The notes below the pieces were generated by a model. It saw only the letters and a program-made list of their open reading frames with translations. It did not search any database and was not told the origin of the DNA. A DNA stretch of 5,039 nucleotides from Acidimicrobiaceae bacterium. GTDB taxonomy: Bacteria > Actinomycetota > Acidimicrobiia > Acidimicrobiales > Palsa-688. The translations under genes were made by a program, and so were the position numbers. The stretch lies in assembly GCA_003158835.1 (NCBI GenBank), contig PMLI01000217.1, positions 1-5,039 of the forward strand. Direction: 5' to 3'. Below, piece after piece: positions 1-5,039 of this stretch (position 1 is the stretch's first letter; every line of letters begins with the position of its first letter).

Positions 1-1293
1 CCAGCCGATCTCGCACCCGAACTGGAAGTTCAGCCGCCGGTCGTCGATGGACCAGGAACGGTTGTTCTCCATGTACACCCCGTCCGTGGTCGCCGCGATG
101 ATCTCGTCGAGGGTGCTCTGCCCCGGTTCGAGCCCCACGTTGGTCATCCGCACCATCGGCAGCTTCGACCAGCCGTCCGCCCGGACGCTGCCCGCGTAGT
201 CGAGCCCGGCGACGGCCGCCGAGTCCCGCCCGGCCAGCACGCCCACCCAGGTCCCCTCCCGCACCGCAGGGCGGGGGAGCGCCGGAGTGCCCTCGTCGTC
301 GCAGCCGAACGAGCCGAGCCCCCCAGGGATCGTCGGATCGATCGTGATGTTCATGAGCTCCGACCCGTACCGCAGCGATCCGAGCCCGCCGAGGTCGAGC
401 CATGAGGTACCGGCGAAGCCCGCCTCCCAGCCGAGGATGCGGTCGAGCTCGGTGGCATGGCCGACCGACTCGTGGATCTGCAGCGCCATCTGTTCCGTAC
501 CGAGGATTAGGTCACAGCGCCGCTCCGGGCAGACCGGCGCGGACAGCAACGCCACCGCCTCCTGGCCGACGCGCCCGGCGTTGCCGGGGAGGTCCAGCTG
601 GCGGACGAGCTCCCATCCCCTCGTCCCGTACTGGCCGCGGATGCCCGGATAGGAGCGCCGCTGCGTCTCGCTGTCGCCGATGGCGGTGGCCGACAAAGCC
701 GCCCCGCACTCGCGGATGCGCTGGGAGATGCGGCTCCCCTCGCTCGTCGCCAGCCACTTGGTGGTGTCCCAGATCTCATAGCTCGCCTGGGCGATCCCGG
801 CTCCGGCCTGGAGCGCGGCCGTCGTGACCGAGCCGAGCAGGTCGGCCTTCTCTGACAGTGGCACCGAGAGCGGGTCCTCGGCGCACGCGTTTTCCCAGTG
901 GTCGGTGATGGCCGGGACGGGAGCCATCTCGAGTGGCGCCCCGGCTACGCGCCCCGAGGCTCTAGCCGTCTCGGCCGCTTGTTCCCCCGCTCGGCGCGCC
1001 CCACGGCTCGAGAGGTCGGCGGTGGCGGCAAACCCCCACGAGGAGCCGATGAGCGCCCGCACCCCGATACCAGCTCGCTCGCCCTGGCGGAGCCCCTCGA
1101 TCTCCCCGTTCTGAGCGGACATCGACTCGGTCGACATCACCATGACGCGGGCGTCGGCGTAACGGGCGCCGGCGTCGAGGGCGCTGGCGACAGCAGCTTC
1201 CGCGAGATCCATCACGGCGTCGGACATTAGCCCGAAGCGCCCCGGATCCGGGAGATGATCGAGGCACAGGGCGACGCCCACAGATCCTGACAT
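1..1293 (-). CDS. TldD/PmbA-family metallopeptidase, C-terminus outside window
   Basis: TldD-family proteins are zinc peptidases that, usually with a TldE/PmbA partner, degrade unfolded peptides or trim ribosomally made peptide products in the cytoplasm. About 431 residues are visible. The N-terminal domain contains GARYADARV near residue 37 and then GIGVRALIGSSWGFA. The catalytic motif HESVGHATELD is at residues 274-284, so His274, Glu275 and His279 form the HExxxH zinc site. After it come GWEAGFAGTSW, RYGSELMNI, GSFGCDDEGTPA, RMTNVGLEPG, NRSWSIDDRRLNFQFG and EIGW, all in the order expected for the family. The open frame leaves the window at base 1, just before the Cys-containing C-terminal part typical of the family. 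The start is uncertain: no candidate has a clear Shine-Dalgarno. ATG at 1293 gives a lead (PDPGRFGLM) before the first helix; ATG at 1332 or 1227 is possible. It follows the small Cys-rich gene on the same strand and is probably co-transcribed with it. Family call is secure; substrate is unknown. Confidence 0.93.
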   Translation of the reverse strand, partial: MSGSVGVALCLDHLPDPGRFGLMSDAVMDLAEAAVASALDAGARYADARVMVMSTESMSAQNGEIEGLRQGERAGIGVRALIGSSWGFAATADLSSRGARRAGEQAAETARASGRVAGAPLEMAPVPAITDHWENACAEDPLSVPLSEKADLLGSVTTAALQAGAGIAQASYEIWDTTKWLATSEGSRISQRIRECGAALSATAIGDSETQRRSYPGIRGQYGTRGWELVRQLDLPGNAGRVGQEAVALLSAPVCPERRCDLILGTEQMALQIHESVGHATELDRILGWEAGFAGTSWLDLGGLGSLRYGSELMNITIDPTIPGGLGSFGCDDEGTPALPRPAVREGTWVGVLAGRDSAAVAGLDYAGSVRADGWSKLPMVRMTNVGLEPGQSTLDEIIAATTDGVYMENNRSWSIDDRRLNFQFGCEIGW

Positions 1294-1353
1294 CACCGGA
1301 GGACCACCGGTCTTGGCCGGCGGGAAGGTCATTTGGGTCGGCGGGGACGTGGT

Positions 1354-1557
1354 TCAGGCGGCGGCGCTCCCCACGGGCTCGGCCCAGCAATCGTCGCCGC
1401 AGCATTCGTGCGGGAAGTCCGTAAAGGCGTGGCACAGACCGCACCAGCCATAAACCGCTTCCGGCCCTTCAGCTTCGTCAGGCGCCGCCAGTTCCCACGC
1501 CTCCTGGTCCGGCGCCGTCTTGTCCATGTCCAGCACGGGATCCTCCAGGCGGGTCAT
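1354..1557 (-). CDS. Small Cys-rich protein with CxxC-x7-HxC motif (paralogue 1)
   Basis: I do not recognise this 67-residue protein. The first 35 residues are acidic (MTRLEDPVLDMDKTAPDQEA, then ELAAPDEAEGPE). They are followed by YGWCGLCHAFTDFPHEC at residues 36-52 and the tail CGDDCWAEPVGSAAA. Cys39, Cys42, His50 and Cys52 could bind one zinc ion; Cys53 and Cys57 are additional. A second protein encoded at 1891-2094 on the other strand has the same motif. Over 17 codons, 14 residues are identical and five of the nine base differences are silent, which supports translation of both. The ATG overlaps the stop of a short upstream frame as ATGA, indicating translational coupling or a displaced N-terminus. 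The stop lies 60 bases before the favoured TldD start. Roles that fit are a small zinc-binding accessory protein or, more speculatively, a peptide substrate of the TldD enzyme. The start could lie further upstream if a frameshift is involved. Confidence 0.65.
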   Translation of the reverse strand: MTRLEDPVLDMDKTAPDQEAWELAAPDEAEGPEAVYGWCGLCHAFTDFPHECCGDDCWAEPVGSAAA

Positions 1558-1652
1558 GGGGACCGCGCCCCCGCCGGCCGTTCGGAGCTGTCCCTCGGCC
1601 AGGCGCTGATTTTCGTTACCAGTTGGAGCAGAACCTGAAAGTACTCGGCCAT
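1554..1652 (-). CDS. Short upstream ORF, possible displaced N-terminus of the Cys-rich protein
   Basis: This is a 32-residue frame beginning MAEYFQVLLQLVTK. It has the best Shine-Dalgarno in the region, AAAGGGGG five bases before its ATG. Its TGA overlaps the ATG of the Cys-rich gene (ATGA). The first 13 residues look like an amphipathic helix, but the rest (SAWPRDSSERPAGARSP) looks like non-coding translation. If the reading frame slips back one base after the threonine codon near 1614, the product continues as ENQRLAEGQLRTAGGGAVP into the Cys-rich protein. That gives about 99 residues with a convincing N-terminal coiled-coil-like helix. It may therefore be a separate coupled leader peptide, the 5' half of a frameshifted gene, or the result of a one-base sequencing or assembly error. 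Confidence 0.4.
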   Translation of the reverse strand: MAEYFQVLLQLVTKISAWPRDSSERPAGARSP

Positions 1653-1657
1653 GAGCG

Positions 1658-1665
1658 CCCCCTTT
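1658..1665 (-). promoter_or_regulatory. Ribosome binding site for the upstream short ORF
   Basis: On the minus strand this reads AAAGGGGG, five bases before the ATG at 1652. It is the only convincing Shine-Dalgarno between the divergent small genes. It argues that translation of this transcript begins at MAEYF rather than at the internal ATG at 1557. Confidence 0.5.
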
Positions 1666-1727
1666 CGTTAGGGGCCCTCGCTTGGCATGGATTTCAAGAG
1701 CAGAACTGGTACCTACGCGAGGACCGG

Positions 1728-1757
1728 CATATACAACCAGCGACATACAGGAGACAA
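1728..1757 (-). promoter_or_regulatory. Candidate promoter for the small-gene/TldD transcript
   Basis: On the minus strand, TTGTCT (1757-1752) and TATATG (1733-1728) are separated by 18 bases, resembling -35 and -10 elements. They sit about 75 bases upstream of the first ATG in the least GC-rich part of the window. The match to consensus is partial, so this is a weak prediction. Confidence 0.25.
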
Positions 1758-1764
1758 ACCTGTA
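1746..1764. promoter_or_regulatory. Perfect dyad TACAGG-N7-CCTGTA, possible operator
   Basis: Two perfectly complementary 6-base arms flank the spacer AGACAAA. The dyad covers the candidate -35 of the minus-strand promoter and lies between two divergent paralogous genes, a common place for a dimeric repressor to bind. Arms this short can arise by chance, and no repressor gene is seen nearby. Confidence 0.25.
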
Positions 1765-1804
1765 GCGACTTCGCTGTGGCCAGGACTTGGTCAACTGACA
1801 TTCA

Positions 1805-1825
1805 CGGCGGGGGGCCCTCCTGCCG
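1805..1825 (+). other. GC-rich hairpin in the possible 5' leader of the plus-strand small gene
   Basis: In a plus-strand transcript, CGGCGGGG can pair with CCTCCTGCCG-type sequence through about 8 base pairs, two of them G-U, around a small GGCCC loop. It lies 66 bases before the GTG at 1891. It has no U-tract, and its function, if any, is unknown. The rest of 1653-1890 shows no convincing gene. Confidence 0.2.
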
Positions 1826-1890
1826 ATTGCCCACCTTTCAGCCCTTCGCACACTTCTGGTGGCCTCTTGGCCACCTGCCGTCCCGGAAAG

Positions 1891-2094
1891 GTGAATTCTT
1901 TGGCCGACGCTGGTGGCGGCGCCCCGGGCGGTGCTTACATGGGCCCCGTGGCGCTGGTAAGTGATGCTGTGGGAGACGAAATAGAAGACGCGGCCGGTAC
2001 CGCCTACGGTTGGTGCGGCCTGTGCCAGTCCTTCACGGTGTTCCCGCACGAGTGCGCCGGAACAGACCGGCCCGCTGAAGAGGAGACGACCTGA
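1891..2094 (+). CDS. Small Cys-rich protein with CxxC-x7-HxC motif (paralogue 2)
   Basis: This unrecognised protein is the divergent partner of the one encoded at 1354-1557. Read from GTG at 1891 it has 67 residues, the same length as its partner. It begins VNSLADAGGGAPGGAYMGPV, passes an acidic stretch (DEIEDAAG) and reaches YGWCGLCQSFTVFPHEC at residues 39-55, then ends AGTDRPAEEETT. Cys42, Cys45, His53 and Cys55 repeat the spacing of the partner, whereas the additional Cys53 and Cys57 of the partner are absent. So only the four-residue set is conserved, as expected for a metal site. The frame is open further upstream, but that translation looks random. The GTG has a GGAAAG directly before it, too close for an ideal ribosome site. 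ATG at 1939, with GGGCGGTG upstream, would give 51 residues. The gene converges on the glycosyltransferase gene across a hairpin. Confidence 0.6.
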   Translation: MNSLADAGGGAPGGAYMGPVALVSDAVGDEIEDAAGTAYGWCGLCQSFTVFPHECAGTDRPAEEETT

Positions 2095-2095
2095 C

Positions 2096-2148
2096 GGCCG
2101 GCGCTGACCGGGGGCGCTCCCCCCCCTGGACCGGCTGAGCCGCCGGCC
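2096..2148. terminator. Nested GC-rich hairpin between convergent genes
   Basis: An outer perfect 8-bp stem (GGCCGGCG at 2096-2103 with CGCCGGCC at 2141-2148) encloses an inner GGGGG-CGCT-CCCCC hairpin at 2110-2123. It occupies almost the whole gap between the stop of the plus-strand small gene (2094) and the stop of the minus-strand glycosyltransferase (2152). It is symmetrical enough to work in both directions. There is no U-tract, which is common for actinobacterial terminators. Confidence 0.5.
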
Positions 2149-2151
2149 ACC

Positions 2152-3777
2152 TCAGCGCCGCGACGGCAAAGGCACCCGGCGCCGCAGAATGATGTCGCCG
2201 GATGACGGCAGCGCCTGGAAGTGGGTGCCCAGGTAGTGGCGCAGAGCGGGGGCGTCCCACGGGATGCGCCTTTCCTGGTAGCCCAGCGCCAGCACCACGT
2301 AATCGCTGTGCTCGAGCGCGTCCAACCAGATCGCGACCGTCTTGGCGGAGTGCCCCTGGGCTGTACTGGCCGGGTAGCCGCCGTCGGAGCTGATCGTGGT
2401 GCCGAAGGCGTCGGCGACGGCGGTGCAGCCTGGCGTGCTGGAGCTGAAACGGTCGGCCAAGACCAGGGTGGGGGCGTCGTCGCCCAGCACACAGGCACCG
2501 GCCGGGACGAGGTGGTCGATCAGCGCCACGTTCGGGAACCCCCCGGGACTGGCCCGCACGGTCTGAACGGCGTGGACGGCGCCCACCAGTAGCACGGTGG
2601 CCGCGCACACCGTCACTACCGCGGGGGCGCGCCAGGCGGTCCGCCCGGCCGCCAGCCCCAACATGAGGGCCAGAAAAGGGCCGAAAAACGCCGCGTAGTG
2701 GTAGTAATACGCGGCTGGCTGCACCAGCGCCATCCCCGTAACCACCACGATGAGGACGGCGGACGCGTCCAGCGGCGTCAACCATCCGGACCGCACCAGG
2801 CCTTCGCTCGCCGACGCGAACCGGGGCCGGGCGCGGCCCACCGTGTAACTGCCCACGACCAGGACGAAGATGATAAGGGCGATGACCACCGCCAGGGCGC
2901 GGGTGCGGTGGTCAGAAAGCCCGTTGGGCACCGTGGACGGTGGCGAGCCGACCAGCGAAGAGAGCCGGTCGTACATCGACGGCTCAGAGACGCCGGTGCG
3001 CGTGAACTGGGTGATGACCACGTCGTGGACAAAGGCACCCGGCGCCAGGGCAAAGAAGGGCCCGCACACCACCGCGAAGCTCGCCGCCGTGCCGGCCAGG
3101 AAGGGGACGGCCCGCCGCCGGGCAGACGACGCCAGAAGAGCCGCCGCCACCACGGCGAACGGGAGCAGGGCGAAGGCCTTGCAGGAACCGGCCAAGCCGA
3201 AGCTGGCGCCCGCCGCCGCCAGGCGCCCGGTACTCCCGCTCAAGCGGTCCCCGTCGAACGCGGCCGCCAGGCCCAGGAGGCAGAGGGTGGCGCAGAAGGG
3301 CTCGAGCATTACGGTGCGCTGGTCGATGAGACCCACCGGGTAAACGGCCATGGCCCCGCACGCGGTCGCGGCGGTGAGGACGTTGCGGTGCCGGACCATC
3401 CACCCCAACGCCAGGACCCCCACCGTTTGGACCAGCGGGACGGCCAGGCGGGCCACCGCGAACGCGGTGCGGGTGCCCACGGAACGTGACCAAAGGGCAA
3501 AGGGCAACATCAACACGGGGACACCCGGGGGCTGGTCGTCGACAAAGCTCCGGTAGGGGAAGATCCCGTGGGCGAGGCGGACGGCGGTGCCGAACCAGAC
3601 GCCATCGTCGTACTCCAAGTACTGGTGCCATTCCCGCATTCCGACGAGCTGGTACCAGCCGACGCCGAGGCTGAAGGCAGCGGCCACGACCACGACCGGG
3701 GCGATCGGCCATGACCTGCGGTGGCCCCGCTTCGCCACGCCGGCACCATGCTCGGCGGCCACGCTCACCCGGTGCAC
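2152..3777 (-). CDS. GT-C-type polytopic membrane glycosyltransferase (GT39/GT87-like)
   Basis: This protein probably moves a sugar from a polyprenyl-phosphate donor to an extracytoplasmic acceptor (glycan, lipid or protein); the acceptor cannot be read from sequence. From GTG 3777 it has 541 residues. After a basic N-terminus comes the first membrane helix at about 23-46. The first outer loop follows with EYDDGVWFG (Asp57-Asp58, the acidic pair expected for GT-C catalysis or metal binding) and then FVDDQPPGVP at about 78-86. Roughly ten hydrophobic segments extend to about residue 406, including ALVQPAAYYYHYAAFFGPF near 352-370, a pattern typical of these transferases. A soluble tail of about 135 residues (PAGACVLGDDAPTLVLADRF onward) probably faces outside. 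The start is uncertain. GTG 3777 has GGGG upstream; GTG 3768 and GTG 3828 are alternatives, the last adding a proline-arginine-rich stretch that looks non-coding. It is divergent from the GGDEF-EAL gene. Confidence 0.88.
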   Translation of the reverse strand: MHRVSVAAEHGAGVAKRGHRRSWPIAPVVVVAAAFSLGVGWYQLVGMREWHQYLEYDDGVWFGTAVRLAHGIFPYRSFVDDQPPGVPVLMLPFALWSRSVGTRTAFAVARLAVPLVQTVGVLALGWMVRHRNVLTAATACGAMAVYPVGLIDQRTVMLEPFCATLCLLGLAAAFDGDRLSGSTGRLAAAGASFGLAGSCKAFALLPFAVVAAALLASSARRRAVPFLAGTAASFAVVCGPFFALAPGAFVHDVVITQFTRTGVSEPSMYDRLSSLVGSPPSTVPNGLSDHRTRALAVVIALIIFVLVVGSYTVGRARPRFASASEGLVRSGWLTPLDASAVLIVVVTGMALVQPAAYYYHYAAFFGPFLALMLGLAAGRTAWRAPAVVTVCAATVLLVGAVHAVQTVRASPGGFPNVALIDHLVPAGACVLGDDAPTLVLADRFSSSTPGCTAVADAFGTTISSDGGYPASTAQGHSAKTVAIWLDALEHSDYVVLALGYQERRIPWDAPALRHYLGTHFQALPSSGDIILRRRVPLPSRR

Positions 3778-3872
3778 CGTGCCCCGTCGTGGCGGCCGTG
3801 GGCCCGGGACCGTCCCGTCGACCGGCACCCGCCCGGGGCGCAGTGGCGGGGGCGATCGGTCAGCACCCGCCG

Positions 3873-3878
3873 ACTATA
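3873..3878 (-). promoter_or_regulatory. Candidate -10 element for the glycosyltransferase gene
   Basis: The minus strand reads TATAGT here, matching five of six bases of TATAAT, about 95 bases before the favoured GTG start. No good -35 is found at the usual distance. It sits in the roughly 160-base gap between the divergent glycosyltransferase and GGDEF-EAL genes, where no gene is visible. Confidence 0.25.
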
Positions 3879-3936
3879 GGACCTTCGCATCTACTCCCAC
3901 CCTCGGCGCGAGACGACAAAGATCCTGTGGACCACT

Positions 3937-5039
3937 ATGGGTAAGACAGGCGTGCTGGCCCCGGCGCGCTCAGGCGCAAGGCGGGGTGAGGCGCGGGCCG
4001 CAACGGCCACCAAAGTCGAGCGCCATACCTTTCACGACTCGCTGACCGGGCTCGCCAACCGGGTGCTGTTCCTCAACCACGTCGACCGCGCCCTTCAGCA
4101 GGCCGAGGCTCGCACCGACCTCGTGGCCGTGCTGTTCCTGGACCTCGATGAGTTCAAGGCCGTCAACGACAGCCTCGGTCACGCCGCCGGTGACAAGCTC
4201 CTGGTGTCGGTGGCGGACCGGCTCCTGTTGGTCATGCGCGCCGGCGACACCCTGGCTCGGCTCGGCGGCGACCAGTTCGCACTGCTCCTCCAGTCGGGCG
4301 CCATGCCCCAGACGGCCCAGGAGATCGCCCGGCAGATAGAAGACGAGTTCCGGGCGCCGTTCAACATCAACGGGAACGACGTCCCCGTTCGCGTCAGCAT
4401 CGGCATCGCCGTCGCGTACTCCCGCTCGGGGACCTCCGAGGACCTGCTCCGCCACGCCGACCTGGCCATGTGCCTCGCCAAGCAGAACGGAAGAGGCCGG
4501 ACCGAGATGGTCGGCCCCGGAATGCAGGGCGAGGCCCTCGAGCGGCTTGCTCTCATCACCGACCTGCACCAGGCCCTCGACAAGGGAGAGCTCCAGGTCT
4601 TCTACCAGCCCATCGTGCGGGCGCATGACCGGGCACCGGCCGGGGCCGAGGCCCTGGTGCGCTGGCATCACCCTCGTCGTGGCCTCGTGCCCCCCCTCGA
4701 TTTTATGGACGTGGCCGAGTCCACCGGTTTCATCGTCCCCCTCGGCCACTGGGTACTCATCGAAGCTTGTCGCCAGGCCCAGTCCTGGCGCCTGGCCGGC
4801 ACCGTCGACGACGACTTCTACGTCAGCGTCAACATGTCCCCGCGCCAGCTCGTCGAGCCCGGCCTCGTCGACGATGTCGGCCGGGCTCTGGCCGGTTCCG
4901 GGCTCCCGGCCCGCTGTCTGGTCCTCGAAGTCACGGAGAGCGCGCTCATGGTGGGTCTCGACGCCGAGATGGCCCGCCTGGAGGCCCTCAGGAGCCTCGG
5001 GCTACGCATCGCCCTGGACGACTACGGCACCGGCTACTC
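3937..5039 (+). CDS. GGDEF-EAL cyclic-di-GMP signalling protein, C-terminus outside window
   Basis: GGDEF domains make and EAL domains hydrolyse cyclic-di-GMP. The visible 367 residues start at ATG 3937 (GGA eight bases upstream). An in-frame stop at 3877 limits any longer start to 19 additional residues. The GGDEF domain begins at HDSLTGLANR (33-42). It keeps DLDEFKAVND (69-78) and the inhibitory product-binding site RAGD (101-104), spaced correctly before the signature. The signature itself is GGDQF (110-114), with Gln in place of the usual Glu, so cyclase activity is doubtful. The EAL domain runs from about 205. It has YQPIV, AEALVRW (Glu238), SVNMSP (Asn299), LEVTES (Glu331) and ALDDYGTGY (Asp361-Asp362), all consistent with a working phosphodiesterase. 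The window ends at that last motif, so the catalytic Lys and later residues are unseen. Only about 31 residues precede the GGDEF domain, and they hold no membrane helix or PAS/GAF sensor, so the protein appears cytoplasmic. It is probably a phosphodiesterase tuned by nucleotide binding at the GGDQF half. Confidence 0.93.
   Translation, partial: MGKTGVLAPARSGARRGEARAATATKVERHTFHDSLTGLANRVLFLNHVDRALQQAEARTDLVAVLFLDLDEFKAVNDSLGHAAGDKLLVSVADRLLLVMRAGDTLARLGGDQFALLLQSGAMPQTAQEIARQIEDEFRAPFNINGNDVPVRVSIGIAVAYSRSGTSEDLLRHADLAMCLAKQNGRGRTEMVGPGMQGEALERLALITDLHQALDKGELQVFYQPIVRAHDRAPAGAEALVRWHHPRRGLVPPLDFMDVAESTGFIVPLGHWVLIEACRQAQSWRLAGTVDDDFYVSVNMSPRQLVEPGLVDDVGRALAGSGLPARCLVLEVTESALMVGLDAEMARLEALRSLGLRIALDDYGTGY

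Noticed and set aside
402..1444. Several open frames on both strands of 80 to 160 residues within and around the TldD gene
   Set aside because: All overlap the TldD frame, which carries the family motifs continuously. Their translations are low-complexity Arg/Pro/Ala sequence.
1788..1799. Short palindrome-like GTCAACTGAC in the divergent gap
   Set aside because: The arms are only four bases with a two-base centre, which is expected by chance. It has no second copy.
1354..2049. A 231-residue minus-strand reading of the Cys-rich gene with a start far upstream
   Set aside because: Only the C-terminal part resembles a real protein. The upstream translation has random composition, crosses the divergent control region and would overlap the plus-strand paralogue.
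1687..2094. A 135-residue plus-strand reading of the second Cys-rich gene from ATG 1687
   Set aside because: The first 68 residues lie in a less GC-rich, promoter-like gap and show no pattern shared with the paralogue. The conserved block is confined to the end.
2033..3489. Long Arg/Pro/Gly-rich open frames on both strands within the glycosyltransferase gene
   Set aside because: They are antisense or shifted-frame shadows caused by high GC. The glycosyltransferase frame has membrane helices and family motifs, and the others have none.
3970..4749. A 259-residue minus-strand open frame
   Set aside because: It lies opposite the well-supported GGDEF-EAL frame and shows no recognisable domain.
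1..5039. tRNA, rRNA, CRISPR array, insertion sequence or attachment site
   Set aside because: No cloverleaf, regularly spaced repeat, transposase motif or terminal inverted repeat pair was seen on either strand.

Overview
The window is very GC-rich DNA with strong G/C preference at third codon positions. The TldD-like protease, the GT-C membrane glycosyltransferase and the GGDEF-EAL protein are all written in that style. This points to an actinomycete-like (Actinomycetota) chromosome, possibly an uncultured Acidimicrobiia-type lineage. That placement is inference from composition and protein style, not from a marker gene.

Layout. (1) Positions 1 to about 1293, minus strand: a TldD/PmbA-family metallopeptidase whose C-terminus lies beyond the left edge. 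(2) Positions 1354 to 1652, minus strand, just upstream of it: a 67-residue Cys-rich protein, preceded by a short reading frame that overlaps it by ATGA and may be its displaced N-terminus. (3) Positions 1653 to 1890: a less GC-rich, probably regulatory gap with a perfect 6-bp-arm dyad and a candidate minus-strand promoter. (4) Positions 1891 to 2094, plus strand: a second small protein sharing the motif YGWCGLCxxFTxFPHEC with the first. The pair is divergently arranged. (5) Positions 2096 to 2148: a nested GC hairpin between convergent genes. (6) Positions 2152 to about 3777, minus strand: a polytopic GT-C-type glycosyltransferase. (7) Positions 3937 to 5039, plus strand: a c-di-GMP signalling protein with a degenerate GGDEF domain (GGDQF), an intact RxxD inhibitory site and an EAL domain that runs off the right edge.

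How they may work together. The minus-strand small gene(s) and the TldD gene look like one transcription unit, so the protease may act on, or be assisted by, the small Cys-rich protein. The glycosyltransferase and the GGDEF-EAL protein are divergent neighbours with no evident shared pathway beyond a loose envelope/signalling theme. The most novel item is the pair of small CxxC...HxC proteins. I do not recognise the family, yet the pattern of synonymous differences between the two copies shows that both are (or recently were) translated.
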